Assembly (NCBI RefSeq): GCF_000178835.2
Contig: NC_015275.1
Span: 3,687,001-3,751,000 of the forward strand
Length of the DNA: 64,000 nucleotides
Direction of reading: 5' to 3'
From: Cellulosilyticum lentocellum DSM 5427
Lineage (GTDB): Bacteria > Bacillota > Clostridia > Lachnospirales > Cellulosilyticaceae
Made by a program: the position numbers and the translations under genes
Notes under the pieces: model-generated
What the model was told of the DNA's origin: nothing
The model's input: only the letters and a program-made list of their open reading frames with translations
The model's database searches: none
Shown here: one piece after another, positions 28,867 to 38,634 of the stretch
Numbering within the stretch: the first letter of the stretch is position 1
Layout: every line of letters starts with the position of its first letter

Positions 28867-29889
28867 TTAACGCTTTCCAATCTCTTTATCTTCTTCAGTT
28901 AATACACTATGTTCTTTAATATAATCAACAATTTCTTCAAGCTTTGTAAAAGCAAGCCCTACATAGCTGTCTGCTGCACCATAATAAATAGCTATTTTTC
29001 CAGTAGCTGAGTCATGAACTGTTGCACATGGGAAAGTAACATTTGGCACAAAACCACGTTCCTCAAACCATTCTTCTGGTGTTAGAAGGAAAGTTTCACA
29101 TCTATATTTTACAATAGAAGGATTATCTATATCTAAAATAGCACCACCTATACTGTAGACATAGCCATTACAGGTTCCTGAAACACCATGATAGAATAAA
29201 AGCCATCCTTCAGTTGTTTCAATAGGAGCTGCACCACCACCAATTTTCAGTGACTCCCACCATTGTTTTCCTTTACCCATAACATGTCTGTGTTTTCCCC
29301 AATAAACAAGGTCAGGGCTTTCACTTAAGAATATATCCCCGAAAGGTGTATGTCCACTATCGCTTGGTCTAGATAACATCATGAAATTGCCATTAATTTT
29401 TCTAGGGAATAATACAGCATTTCGATTAAATGGTAAGAATGGATTTTCTACTCTTACAAATGTTTTAAAATCTGTTGTTTTTGCCATTCCAATGGCTGCA
29501 CCATAAAAGTCTTGACACCAAATAATATAGTAAGTATCTTCAACTTTGACTAAACGTGGATCATATGCGTAGATTGGCATAAAAGGATTGCCATCTTCAT
29601 CTATAAAAGGTATTTTGTTTTCATCAAAATCCCACTTAATTCCATCTTTACTTCTTCCCATATAAATATAAGGAATGCCATTGGTTTGTTCTCCACGAAA
29701 TACACCAATAAATTCATCTTCATAGGGCATTACTGCGCTATTAAATATTCTAGCTACACCCTTTACTGGATTTCTTCCTATAATAGGATTTTCTGTATAT
29801 CTCCATATAGGAGCTCCTACTATCCCTTCTGGCTTTTCTTGCCAAGGTACATTTTTCACTTCTGGTGATAACATTTTTAATTCACTCAT
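28867..29889 (-). CDS. GH130 family glycoside phosphorylase (beta-mannoside type)
   Basis: This 340-residue cytoplasmic protein has a five-bladed propeller pattern. GH130 signatures include NPIIGRNPVKGVARIFNSAV near the N-terminus, FRGEQ, YDPRLV (probable catalytic Asp) and, late, PNVTFPCATVHD with AIYYGAADSYVGLAF. Known GH130 enzymes phosphorolyse beta-mannosides to mannose-1-phosphate. The motifs resemble the beta-1,2-oligomannoside (GH130_2) branch, but the linkage cannot be fixed by reading. It is the last gene of the sugar transport operon, 30 bases after the YesL-like gene. This indicates that imported mannosides are split inside the cell with energy conserved. Confidence 0.9.
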   Translation of the reverse strand: MSELKMLSPEVKNVPWQEKPEGIVGAPIWRYTENPIIGRNPVKGVARIFNSAVMPYEDEFIGVFRGEQTNGIPYIYMGRSKDGIKWDFDENKIPFIDEDGNPFMPIYAYDPRLVKVEDTYYIIWCQDFYGAAIGMAKTTDFKTFVRVENPFLPFNRNAVLFPRKINGNFMMLSRPSDSGHTPFGDIFLSESPDLVYWGKHRHVMGKGKQWWESLKIGGGAAPIETTEGWLLFYHGVSGTCNGYVYSIGGAILDIDNPSIVKYRCETFLLTPEEWFEERGFVPNVTFPCATVHDSATGKIAIYYGAADSYVGLAFTKLEEIVDYIKEHSVLTEEDKEIGKR

Positions 29890-29919
29890 TTTTAATTTAC
29901 CTCTCAGTCAATTTTCATC

Positions 29920-30594
29920 CTACTTTTTCTGTGTTATTTCTAAATTAGCACATTTTCCCATTGCGTATTTTACTAACTGAGCATATTCCCCTTCTTCTTC
30001 TATTCCATTTAATTGCTTGTAATAAAGCATATGCAAAAACACTACGAGTTCTATAATAAATAAGAATATAAAACCTGAAGCGAGTAAAATTTTTACAATA
30101 AGTCCTTGAAAAAAGAAAGTAAAAATAACCATTGCACTAAATAACGGGATTAATAAAGTTGGCTTATAAAACATACAAAACGCAACTTCTACCAATGTCA
30201 TTTTATTAGCTATAAACACATAAAACCCTGCAATATAAAAGATCATAGTAAGTAAAAGAGCTATTATAACTAAGCAAAGTACCGCATACATAGTCATCTC
30301 TAATTTTACTGCAACCATTATTCCTACAATATTAAATAGCAAAATTAAATTAACAGGAATAAAGCGAAGTAAGCATAAGGCTTTTTTGAATTCTCTAAAA
30401 AAACTTTTAATAATACTGTCATTAATATCAAATTCGTTGTAAATAATCATTCTCCCAATAACAAATGCTGCTGCAATAGATGGAATCATAAGTAAAGTCC
30501 CTGATAAAAGCGTAATGCCAAAACATAAAACACTTACGAATAAAATGACATGTATTGCGGACATTACCTTATAAAGAAGAGATTCCTTCATCAT
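29920..30594 (-). CDS. YesL/DUF624 family membrane protein
   Basis: This 224-residue protein has about six hydrophobic segments (for example VLFVSVLCFGITLLSG and ALLLTMIFYIAGFYVF). DUF624/YesL proteins are regularly found in oligosaccharide ABC operons, with unknown function. The start overlaps the stop of the upstream permease by four bases, so translation is coupled. It stands between the permease pair and the GH130 gene. Confidence 0.8.
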   Translation of the reverse strand: MMKESLLYKVMSAIHVILFVSVLCFGITLLSGTLLMIPSIAAAFVIGRMIIYNEFDINDSIIKSFFREFKKALCLLRFIPVNLILLFNIVGIMVAVKLEMTMYAVLCLVIIALLLTMIFYIAGFYVFIANKMTLVEVAFCMFYKPTLLIPLFSAMVIFTFFFQGLIVKILLASGFIFLFIIELVVFLHMLYYKQLNGIEEEGEYAQLVKYAMGKCANLEITQKK

Positions 30595-31418
30595 GACTTC
30601 ACTGCACCTGCCAATCCATAGAAAATATATTTTTGTAAGAAAATATATGCAATACCTATTGGAATAATACCAATGAGAATCGCCGCTGCTACAATTTCAA
30701 ACGGTGTTGCCGTATTACCAAAGAATTTATAAAGTGCTACGGTAAAGGTCTGTACATCTTTTCTTAAATAAAGATTTGGAACGTAGAAATCATTATAATA
30801 TCCAATTCCATTCAAGATTAAAAGCGTTGTACAAGCTGGCTTTAGAAGCGGAAGAATGATCTTTCCATAAATCGTAAAATAATTCGCTCCATCAATTAAA
30901 GCTGCTTCATCTAATTCACTTGATAAAGAATCAAGTAAATTAAACATAATATAAATACCTATAATACCTACACCAGAATATAAAATAATAACACTAGGCA
31001 TTTTATTTACTAATTGAAGCTTATACATAATTTGAAACACTACTGTTTGCGTTGTTACAAGAGGAATGAACATAGTCATGGTAAATAGCGCCATGATTAA
31101 TTTCTTCAATTTAAATTCAAAACGATGGAGCACATAAGAGACCATAGTTGTAAACATAATTTGAATAGTTAATGAAACGCCTAAAATAATAGCGGTATTA
31201 ACAAGTGCTTTTCCAAGATTACCTACTTTTATGGCATATTTAAAGTTATAACTATTAAACCAATTTACAGGTCCTTGAAGTACACTTGTCGTTGCATATT
31301 CGGTACCAGTTTTAAAGGCCATAAAGATGAGTGGAATGATTGGAATAATAACAAAACATGCTGACAATATTAAAAATAGATAACGGAATACTTTAAATCC
31401 TTTACTTTCTTGTATCAT
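30591..31418 (-). CDS. Carbohydrate ABC transporter permease (MalG type)
   Basis: This 275-residue membrane protein has six hydrophobic segments and an EAA loop at about 185-205 (DEAALIDGANYFTIYGKIIL) that contacts the ATPase. It ends ...IFYGLAGAVKS, a typical MalG-like tail (YFVKGLTAGAVK in relatives). It starts one base after the partner permease stop and overlaps the YesL-like gene. The substrate is probably a mannooligosaccharide given the GH130 gene. Confidence 0.92.
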   Translation of the reverse strand: MIQESKGFKVFRYLFLILSACFVIIPIIPLIFMAFKTGTEYATTSVLQGPVNWFNSYNFKYAIKVGNLGKALVNTAIILGVSLTIQIMFTTMVSYVLHRFEFKLKKLIMALFTMTMFIPLVTTQTVVFQIMYKLQLVNKMPSVIILYSGVGIIGIYIMFNLLDSLSSELDEAALIDGANYFTIYGKIILPLLKPACTTLLILNGIGYYNDFYVPNLYLRKDVQTFTVALYKFFGNTATPFEIVAAAILIGIIPIGIAYIFLQKYIFYGLAGAVKS

Positions 31419-31419
31419 T

Positions 31420-32277
31420 CTATTCCTCTCCTCTCTTAGTTACTATATTTTGTAATAGTACTGCCAGTACTACAACAAAGAATACAACAACAGATAAAGC
31501 TGCTGCAAATCCTAAACGACTATCTGAGAATGCACTCTGTTGGATTTGAATAACAGGTGTAACTGTTCCATTAGAACCATTCATCATAATATAAGGTATT
31601 TCAAATACTTGAATAGAGCCAGAAATGCTCAATAAAATATTGATAAATAATACATTTTTAATAAATGGAATAGATATATATTTAATTTCTTGCCATTTTG
31701 TACAACCATCTACTGCTGCTGCTTCATATAATTCAGATGGTATAGTTTGCAAAGCGCCAAAGAACATAATAAAGTTCATACCATAATAACGCCAAATACT
31801 AATAGAAGCTATAGATGGATTAACTAAGTTTAACTGCTGTAACCATTGTGGCCCATCTATTCCTATGTAGGCTAACAGTGTATTTAATGTACCTGAGTTA
31901 TTAAAGAAGATAATAAAAATCGTAGATACAATAACACCATTAAGTAAATAAGGAATAATTAAAATAGATTTAAATACATTAAGTCCACGGAATTTTCCGT
32001 TTACTACAATCGCCAAACCGAATGCAAAAATCAGTTGTGGTATAGCTACAACCATGTACCAAAGACAATTTTTGAATACTTTAAGATATTGTGGATCTGT
32101 AAAAATACGTTGGTAGTTTTTTAGCCCGATAAATTTAGGGGTACCTACCCCCTTATAGTTCGTAAGACTCCAGTAGAAATTGGTGAATATTGGAATATAC
32201 GAAAAAATCAAGAGGTGGATAACGGGTATAATTAAAAATGTAAATATAATGATTCTGCTATTCTTATCCTGTCTCAT
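31420..32277 (-). CDS. Carbohydrate ABC transporter permease (MalF type)
   Basis: This 285-residue membrane protein has six hydrophobic segments. The N-terminal FLIIPVIHLLIFSYIPIF and the NFYWSLTNY segment are usual for the UgpA/LacF family. The EAA loop EAAAVDGCTKWQEIKYISIP is visible. GGGAAGGAGCC precedes the ATG. It follows the binding-protein gene across a strong hairpin. No ATPase gene is in the operon, so a shared MsmX-type ATPase encoded elsewhere is expected. Confidence 0.92.
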   Translation of the reverse strand: MRQDKNSRIIIFTFLIIPVIHLLIFSYIPIFTNFYWSLTNYKGVGTPKFIGLKNYQRIFTDPQYLKVFKNCLWYMVVAIPQLIFAFGLAIVVNGKFRGLNVFKSILIIPYLLNGVIVSTIFIIFFNNSGTLNTLLAYIGIDGPQWLQQLNLVNPSIASISIWRYYGMNFIMFFGALQTIPSELYEAAAVDGCTKWQEIKYISIPFIKNVLFINILLSISGSIQVFEIPYIMMNGSNGTVTPVIQIQQSAFSDSRLGFAAALSVVVFFVVVLAVLLQNIVTKRGEE

Positions 32278-32307
32278 TTTTGGCTCCTTCCCTGCTAAAA
32301 ATATATA

Positions 32308-32350
32308 ACATTAAAGAGGGGGGAGGCATCCTCCCTCCTCTTTAATGTTA
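32308..32350 (-). terminator. Intercistronic hairpin between binding protein and permease genes
   Basis: ACATTAAAGAGG(GG)GGAGG pairs with CCTCCCTCCTCTTTAATGT around CATC: a very stable stem 28 bases after the binding-protein stop. The U run is weak. In similar operons such hairpins partly terminate or protect the 3' end, giving excess binding protein over permease. Confidence 0.65.
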
Positions 32351-32378
32351 CTTAACTTATGCAGTCAACTAAGAATTT

Positions 32379-33815
32379 CTATTCTTGCCAAGATACTCCT
32401 AATTCATCTCTATATTCAACATAAGCTTTATTTTGTGCTTCTACTTGTTTGTTGTATGCTGTCCAATCATCTGGTTTTGTTACGTCTAATGCATCAAATA
32501 ATAAACCTGCATATTTATAATCTGCCCATAAGTTTGCTTCTGTTAATACATTTTGGTTATTGATTGTGTTTTGAGTTTGTGCTGGTTGCATCATTGCTAT
32601 AGCTTCACCAGATTCTACCATTTGATCGATAATGCTATAAAGTTCTGGTACTACAGGAGTAACACCTTTTTTGTTTGCAATGTATCCACTGTCTGCTATA
32701 AATTGTGCATCTTCAGATACATACTCAATAAATGCTCTTGCTGCTTCTTTGTTTTTAGAGAATTTGCTGATAGCCCAGTTATCTGCTGGTGCTGCTAATA
32801 CATAACGACCACTTCCAAAGTCAGGAGCTGGTGCGAATTTAATGATAGAAGGATCTGTTCCTGCTGGTACACGACCTTGAATTTGAGGCACTACCCAAGA
32901 ACCGAATAACATCATAGCTGCTTTACCATAAGCTACAGAGTCCATTGCAACACCAAAGTCTGTATAAACTTCTGGTTCAAAGAAACCTTTTGCTTTCCAC
33001 TCTGTATACATTTTAATTGTTTTTCCAACTGGTTCTGTTTCACTAAATGGTGTATCACTCTTTAACATTGATTCGAATGCATTTGGAACACCAGATACAT
33101 AAGCTGCAAAGTCATTAAGAGTAGCTAAAGGCCAGTTTTCAACTCTATGTATAGAAATTGGTGTGATGCCTGCTGCACGAATTTTTTCACACATTTCTTC
33201 AAATTCAGCTTGTGTTGCTGGAATAGCATCATAACCTACTGATTTTAATACTTCTTCATTATATACTACAGCTTGGTTATATGCTTTACCTGGCATGATA
33301 CTAAAGATGTTTTTCTCATCATTAGGCATTGCATATGCATAGTCACCATATAACTCTGCTGCTTCTTCAACTGTACAATATGGTTCTGTGTAAGCAGCCC
33401 ATTGCTCTAAACTCCAGTTAGGAGCTGTGAAAACATCAACACTGTCATCTTCAACTTTAAATAAAGGCTCAATTTCACTTTCATTAGTAATTACATTTAA
33501 TTCAACATTAATACCTGTTTCTTGTGTGAATTTCTCAGCTAAATGTTTTAAGATAGCTGTAGATTCATCACGGTAAGTATTACCTGCATCATCTTTCTTT
33601 TCTTCTCCTAGAACTCTATTTCCCCCGTGAGTATAAACACTGATAGTTGTTCCTGCAAGAGAAGAGGTATCTTTTTCTGCTTCAGCTGATGCGCTTGGAG
33701 CTGTGGAAGGTGATGCTGCTGGTTCGTCAGTTTTTGTTTGGTTGCCACCACAACCTGCAAGTAAAGATGATGCCATAGCTGTCGTTAACAATAAGGTAAA
33801 TAATTTCTTTTTCAT
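32379..33815 (-). CDS. Extracellular sugar-binding lipoprotein of the ABC transporter
   Basis: This protein has 478 residues. A lipoprotein signal peptide with lipobox LLAGC (Cys near residue 21) is followed by a Ser/Ala/Pro-rich linker. A family-1 solute-binding fold follows, with GTTISVYTHGGNR at the start, the middle motif YGKAAMMLFGSWVVPQI typical of this family, and a C-terminal helical lobe. AGGAGGGAAATT precedes the ATG. It is the first gene of the operon and delivers the sugar to the MalF/MalG pair. Confidence 0.93.
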   Translation of the reverse strand: MKKKLFTLLLTTAMASSLLAGCGGNQTKTDEPAASPSTAPSASAEAEKDTSSLAGTTISVYTHGGNRVLGEEKKDDAGNTYRDESTAILKHLAEKFTQETGINVELNVITNESEIEPLFKVEDDSVDVFTAPNWSLEQWAAYTEPYCTVEEAAELYGDYAYAMPNDEKNIFSIMPGKAYNQAVVYNEEVLKSVGYDAIPATQAEFEEMCEKIRAAGITPISIHRVENWPLATLNDFAAYVSGVPNAFESMLKSDTPFSETEPVGKTIKMYTEWKAKGFFEPEVYTDFGVAMDSVAYGKAAMMLFGSWVVPQIQGRVPAGTDPSIIKFAPAPDFGSGRYVLAAPADNWAISKFSKNKEAARAFIEYVSEDAQFIADSGYIANKKGVTPVVPELYSIIDQMVESGEAIAMMQPAQTQNTINNQNVLTEANLWADYKYAGLLFDALDVTKPDDWTAYNKQVEAQNKAYVEYRDELGVSWQE

Positions 33816-34110
33816 AATTTCCCTCCTGAAGTTAATTTTTTAATTTTTTTAACTTAATATTATTTTAAATCACTTTGTTTATTTAGTCATCACCTTTTCT
33901 TGCAATTTATATCACTATATTGATTTTTTTATATTAAATATTAATTTTTTATATTAGTTCGTTTATTTTTTTGTCTATTTTAACCACCCTAAAATTGTAT
34001 TTACTGAATTTTAGCTTATACTTTTACATTAATAAAACTAAATCTATATTTTTTAGCTTATTTTAATTTGAAACTATACTTGATACGACATAATAAAGTA
34101 AAAATAGCAA
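33816..34110. other. AT-rich promoter region of the sugar operon
   Basis: About 295 bases, very AT-rich, with no gene. It must hold the promoter of the binding-protein operon. Several TATAAT-like words occur and I cannot choose one with confidence; no catabolite-repression site is obvious. Confidence 0.4.
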
Positions 34111-34146
34111 AAAATAAGGATAGCTCCTAGGAGCTATCCTTATTTT
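34111..34146 (-). terminator. Terminator after secA
   Basis: AAAATAAGGATAGCTCCTAG and its complement form an almost perfect palindrome with a U run on the minus strand, four bases before the secA stop. It may also act in the other direction. Confidence 0.8.
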
Positions 34147-34149
34147 ACT

Positions 34150-36735
34150 TTATTCGTTTTTACCGCAACAAGCTTTATATTTTTTACCACTACCACATGG
34201 GCAAAGATCATTTCTTCCAACTTTTTCTTTTTTAACTATAGGTTTTGCACCTAAGCTATCATCTTGGTGATTAACAGCTACTGGTTCTGCCACACGCTCA
34301 CGCTTAATCTCTACGTTTTCTCTAATTCTTACGTGATATAGTGCTCTTACTGTCTCTAATTTAATATTTTCTGTCATTTCCTCGAAAATATCAAAGCTTT
34401 GGAAGCGATATTCTACAAGTGGATCTCTCTGACCATATGCTTGAAGGTTAACACCTTGTTTCATTTGATCCATATTGTCTAAATGATCCATCCATTTTTG
34501 ATCGATTACTTTAAGTAAAATAACACGTTCAATTTCTCTTAATTGTTCGCCTATTTCTTCTTCTTTAGCATTATATAATCTTTCTGCTTCTTCATATAAT
34601 CTTTCTTTTAACGCAAGCGCAGTAAGACCTTGTTGTTCTTCTTTAGTATAATTCACATTTTCTACTGGTATAACACTGCGTAAATGCTCAAGCATAGCTG
34701 GAAGATTCCATTCTTCTGCATATTCAATACCATGAGTTGCGTTGTCTACAATTGTGCTAATAACATCTTTAGCCATGGTTACAATGTTATCACGTAAGTT
34801 TTCATTTTTGAGTACTTTATAACGTTCACCATAAACGATTTCTCTTTGTTCATTCATGATTTTATCATATTCTAATAAATGCTTACGTACACCAAAGTTA
34901 TTTCCTTCAACTTTCTTTTGAGCACGCTCAATAGCAGAAGAAAGAATTTTATGTTCAATTGGCTCATCATCTGGAAGACCAAGTGCATCAAACATTTTGA
35001 GTGTTGATTCTGGTGTAAATAATCTCATTAAATCATCTTCAAGTGCAAGGTAAAATCTAGATTCACCAGGATCACCTTGACGTCCTGAACGTCCACGAAG
35101 CTGATTATCAATACGTCTTGATTCATGGCGTTCTGTACCAATAATCTTAAGACCACCTAAGGCTTGCACACCTTCTTCAAGCTGAATATCTGTACCACGA
35201 CCAGCCATGTTTGTAGCAATGGTAACAGCACCTTTTTTACCTGCTAAAGCAATAATTTCAGCTTCTTTTGCATGATACTTGGCATTAAGTACTTGGTGTG
35301 GTACCCCCTCACGTTTAAGTAATTTACTTAAAAGCTCTGAAGTATCAATGGTTACAGTACCAACAAGTACTGGTTGCCCTTTAGCATGAGATGCTTTAAT
35401 GTCTTCAATAACAGCTTTAAACTTAGCATCCTCTTTCTTAAATACGATATCTGGATGATCTTTACGTAAGACAGGCATATTAGTTGGAATAACAATAACA
35501 TCCATACCATAAATATCTCTAAACTCAGCTTCTTCTGTAAGAGCTGTACCTGTCATACCTGATTTCTTAGCATATTTATTGAAGTAGTTTTGGAAGGTAA
35601 TAGTAGCAAGTGTTTGACTTTCTTTTCTAACTTCTACGCCTTCTTTTGCTTCAATAGCTTGGTGAAGACCATCTGAGTAACGACGTCCATCCATTAGACG
35701 TCCTGTAAATTCATCAACGATAATAATTTCACCTTTTTCGTTAATGATATAGTCTTTTTCTCTATGCATTAAGTTGTGAGCTTTGAGGGCAATATTGATG
35801 TGATGTTGAATTTCCATATTCTCTGGATCTGCTAGGTTATCTAGTCCAAAATACTGTTCTGCTTTTTTCACACCATCCTGAGTAAGGGTTACCGTCTTTT
35901 GTTTCTCATCTACAACGAAATCCCCTTCTTCTTCAATCTCTTCTCTCATAAGATTACTCATAGCAGATTCTTCTCCTAAGAGACGCCCTTTTGTTAAGCG
36001 ACGTACAAATACGTCAGCTGATGTGTAAAGCTTAGTAGATTTAGAACCTTGTCCTGAAATAATAAGTGGTGTTCTAGCTTCATCGATAAGAACAGAGTCA
36101 ACCTCATCTATTACCGCAAAGTTAAGGTCTCTTTGTACCATTTCCTCTGCATAAATAACCATATTATCACGTAGATAATCGAAACCAAACTCATTATTAG
36201 TTCCATAAGTAATATCGTTGTTATAAGCTTCACGCCTAGCATCATTTTTCATATCACTAAGGATACATCCTACTGAAAGTCCTAAGAAATTATGCACTTG
36301 TCCAATTTCCTGTGAGTCACGTTGCGCTAAGTAATCGTTAACAGTAACAACGTGTACCCCTTTACCTTCAAGTGCATTTAAATAAGCAGGAAGCATACCT
36401 ACTAAAGTCTTACCTTCACCAGTTCTCATCTCTGCTATACGCCCATTGTGAAGGATAATACCACCCATGATTTGTACACGGAAGTGCTTTTTACCAAGTA
36501 CACGCCAGCTAGCTTCTCTACATACAGCATAAGCTTCTGGTAAAATGTCATCTAAGGTTTCACCTTTTTCTAAACGCTCTTTAAACTCTACAGTCTTGTG
36601 CTTTAATTCATCATCTGAAAGCTTTTGCATAGCTTCATCATACGATTCTACTTTCGCAACGATAGGTTCAATTCTTTTAAGCTCTCTTTGGGAGTGAGTC
36701 CCAAAAATTTTATCTATTATCTTCAAACTATTCAC
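34150..36735 (-). CDS. secA: Protein translocase ATPase SecA
   Basis: This 861-residue protein drives preproteins through SecYEG at the membrane. Visible motifs are Walker [12 protein letters not shown] (about 104), [15 protein letters not shown] (about 213), the second nucleotide-binding domain with [13 protein letters not shown] and [13 protein letters not shown], the scaffold/wing region, and a C-terminal zinc tail [13 protein letters not shown]. The length is normal. It lies downstream of hpf, a common order in Firmicutes, but a terminator separates them. prfB, often next in clostridia, is absent here. Confidence 0.98.
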   Translation of the reverse strand: MNSLKIIDKIFGTHSQRELKRIEPIVAKVESYDEAMQKLSDDELKHKTVEFKERLEKGETLDDILPEAYAVCREASWRVLGKKHFRVQIMGGIILHNGRIAEMRTGEGKTLVGMLPAYLNALEGKGVHVVTVNDYLAQRDSQEIGQVHNFLGLSVGCILSDMKNDARREAYNNDITYGTNNEFGFDYLRDNMVIYAEEMVQRDLNFAVIDEVDSVLIDEARTPLIISGQGSKSTKLYTSADVFVRRLTKGRLLGEESAMSNLMREEIEEEGDFVVDEKQKTVTLTQDGVKKAEQYFGLDNLADPENMEIQHHINIALKAHNLMHREKDYIINEKGEIIIVDEFTGRLMDGRRYSDGLHQAIEAKEGVEVRKESQTLATITFQNYFNKYAKKSGMTGTALTEEAEFRDIYGMDVIVIPTNMPVLRKDHPDIVFKKEDAKFKAVIEDIKASHAKGQPVLVGTVTIDTSELLSKLLKREGVPHQVLNAKYHAKEAEIIALAGKKGAVTIATNMAGRGTDIQLEEGVQALGGLKIIGTERHESRRIDNQLRGRSGRQGDPGESRFYLALEDDLMRLFTPESTLKMFDALGLPDDEPIEHKILSSAIERAQKKVEGNNFGVRKHLLEYDKIMNEQREIVYGERYKVLKNENLRDNIVTMAKDVISTIVDNATHGIEYAEEWNLPAMLEHLRSVIPVENVNYTKEEQQGLTALALKERLYEEAERLYNAKEEEIGEQLREIERVILLKVIDQKWMDHLDNMDQMKQGVNLQAYGQRDPLVEYRFQSFDIFEEMTENIKLETVRALYHVRIRENVEIKRERVAEPVAVNHQDDSLGAKPIVKKEKVGRNDLCPCGSGKKYKACCGKNE

Positions 36736-36931
36736 CCTCTTTATCTTTATATGTATGTTAAGTATTTCTATCCGCCTTTTTCTTTCTATTCAAACATCAG
36801 CCTTAAGTATAACAAATATTAAATTGCATTACAACTAGGTGCTTAATCCAATTATACCCATTATATTAGCTTTAAACGCACTTCTTTTCAAGTTTTACGT
36901 TTAAAGTGTTTATATTATCTAACTTGCATAC

Positions 36932-36973
36932 AAAAAAGGGTGTAAGAGCAAGCTTTAGCTCTTACACCCCTTA
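36932..36973 (-). terminator. Terminator between hpf and secA
   Basis: GGGTGTAAGAGC pairs with GCTCTTACACCC, flanked by AAAAAA and giving a U run on the minus-strand transcript. It lies 11 bases after the hpf stop. Confidence 0.85.
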
Positions 36974-36983
36974 GCTACCATTT

Positions 36984-37517
36984 TTATTCTAATACAGGTT
37001 CGATAAGACCATATGTGCCATTTTTTCTCTTGTAAACCACATTAACTTCTTCTGTTTCACCATCTAAGTATACAAAGAAATTATGTCCAACTAATTCCAT
37101 TTGAAGTACTGCTTCCTCTGCACTCATAGGCTTAATAGCAAATTTCTTTGTTTTTTCAATTTTGAGTGTTACTCCATCATTTTCATCTTCTTCTAAGAAA
37201 CTTGGTGTGAACTCACTAACTGTATTTCTATGTTTATCTCTTAATCTATTCTTATACTTATTGATTTGCTTTTCTATTACTGCTACGGCATCATCCATAA
37301 TATTGTACATATTCTTGCCTTCAACTTCTGCTCTTAGTACTGAGCCGTTAAAAGGAATAGTAATCTCAATAATATGACTTAATTTTTCTACACTAAGTGT
37401 AATTTGAGCCATAACACTATCATTAAAATATTTATCTAATTTAACGATTTTCTCCTCCACTGCATTTTCTAGTGCTGCTGTTAGTTCTATGTTTTTTCCA
37501 CTAATGTTGTATTTCAT
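36984..37517 (-). CDS. hpf: Ribosome hibernation promoting factor, long form
   Basis: This 177-residue protein has an N-terminal S30AE domain (1-100; MKYNISGKNIELTAALENAV, DAVAVIEKQINKYKNRL) that occupies the decoding centre. A linker and a C-terminal dimerisation domain (about 120-177; KKFAIKPMSAEEAVLQMELV and HNFFVYLDGETEEVNVVYKR) mark the long form, known to make 100S ribosome dimers. AAAGGAGAGATGCAAT precedes the ATG. It has its own terminator. Confidence 0.95.
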   Translation of the reverse strand: MKYNISGKNIELTAALENAVEEKIVKLDKYFNDSVMAQITLSVEKLSHIIEITIPFNGSVLRAEVEGKNMYNIMDDAVAVIEKQINKYKNRLRDKHRNTVSEFTPSFLEEDENDGVTLKIEKTKKFAIKPMSAEEAVLQMELVGHNFFVYLDGETEEVNVVYKRKNGTYGLIEPVLE

Positions 37518-37713
37518 ATTGCATCTCTCCTTTCAACTCTATGAAGTCTCTGTCTTTAATATCATAGGGTTATACTATAATTATTCTACACATGATGCGC
37601 TTTTCCTCTTTTTTATAGTATATTTTTAAATTTAGTTTAAAATTCCAATATAAATTTAGTATGAATTAAAATGAGATGCTCTATAATTATTTGTTATAAA
37701 GCTTTGTAAAAAT

Positions 37714-37753
37714 AAAAGGTGACGATTTTCTAGATTAAAATCGTCACCTTTTC
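37714..37753 (-). terminator. Terminator after queT
   Basis: AAAAGGTGACGATTTT pairs perfectly with AAAATCGTCACCTTTT. The loop is CTAGATT, followed by a U run on the minus strand. Confidence 0.85.
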
Positions 37754-37789
37754 AATCTGATCTATGAAAATGGTGCGTATTACACCTTC

Positions 37790-38335
37790 TTATGCTTGTA
37801 AAAATTGGCCAATTGCTTTTTTATATTTATTCATAACTAGTAGTGTGACAGGAATACCCATTACCATAACGACTATAAATTCACCAAGGCCTACACTTGC
37901 CATGGATGAAATTAGCGCTACTACTGCCCCGTGTTCACTTGGCAGACTAAAGCCTGCGAAGTAAAGCATTGCACCTACAATAATGGCATTAAATACTACT
38001 GGCCAGATAGAAGCAACCCAAATACCTTTCTTACTACCCTTGAAGATTTTAGCTGTGTAGCTGATAGCACCTACGCTTATTAAAGTTGCTAAAGTACCAA
38101 AGATACAATCCAGCACAGGTGTTGGTGAAAATAAAAGATTAGCTAAAAAGCATCCTAAAGTTAAACCAATTGTAGCAAGCGGATTGAAATAAGCTAAAAA
38201 TACCATAATCTCTGATAAACGTAGCTGAAGTGGTGTAAAGCTAATAGTCATAAATAATCCTGTTAATGCGGCATAAATAGCTGCTACTAAAGCTATTTGC
38301 ACAAGCTGTTTGGTAGTAATCTTTGTTTTCATCAT
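37790..38335 (-). CDS. queT: QueT-type ECF transporter S component (queuosine precursor uptake)
   Basis: This 181-residue protein has five to six hydrophobic segments. The QueT family pattern is visible: AALTGLFMTISFTPLQLRLS near the N-terminus, FNPLATIGLTLGCFLANL, DCIFGTLATLI, and the C-terminal GLGEFIVVMVMGIPVTLL. QueT proteins bind a deazapurine precursor of queuosine and use a shared ECF energising module encoded elsewhere. A preQ1-I riboswitch and a terminator lie in its leader, which supports the substrate. The first of two adjacent ATGs was taken. Confidence 0.92.
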   Translation of the reverse strand: MMKTKITTKQLVQIALVAAIYAALTGLFMTISFTPLQLRLSEIMVFLAYFNPLATIGLTLGCFLANLLFSPTPVLDCIFGTLATLISVGAISYTAKIFKGSKKGIWVASIWPVVFNAIIVGAMLYFAGFSLPSEHGAVVALISSMASVGLGEFIVVMVMGIPVTLLVMNKYKKAIGQFLQA

Positions 38336-38404
38336 TTTGATTTCCCCTTTTTAAAATAAATTTAGCCGAGGTAAATGATTAATAGATTATTCTTACAAAT
38401 AAAA

Positions 38405-38440
38405 AATCGTAGGAATAAGTTCCTACGATAAATGTATTGC
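38405..38440 (-). terminator. Riboswitch-controlled terminator before queT
   Basis: ATCGTAGGAAC and GTTCCTACGAT-type arms form a stem followed by TTTTTTATTT on the minus strand, about 70 bases before the queT start. It is the expected expression platform of the preQ1 riboswitch. Confidence 0.75.
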
Positions 38441-38510
38441 AAGCGGTGCATCAAAAGACAGAGCTTTCTTTAAGAAAACTCTATCTCACCGTTTGTTAAT
38501 CTTATTATTT

Positions 38511-38552
38511 ACCGTAGTTTTGTTTAAAGACAGGAGGCTTTCGAACTGTCTG
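38511..38552 (-). promoter_or_regulatory. queT: preQ1-I riboswitch aptamer
   Basis: The minus strand reads CAGACAG-TTCGAAAGCCTC-CTGTC, then TTTAAACAAAACTACGG. This has the H-type pseudoknot layout of preQ1-I: a 5-bp stem, a TTC...C loop and an A-rich tail ending AAAACTA. It lies upstream of queT. About 80 bases separate it from the terminator, with an additional hairpin closed by CGGTG/CACCG (38,450-38,492). Confidence 0.8.
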
Positions 38553-38634
38553 CATATTATTACTAGCTTAATTATTATACTCTCTTCCTCTTCATTTTTC
38601 AAGCTAGTTGCCCTCTAAGAATAACTGCTGTTCT

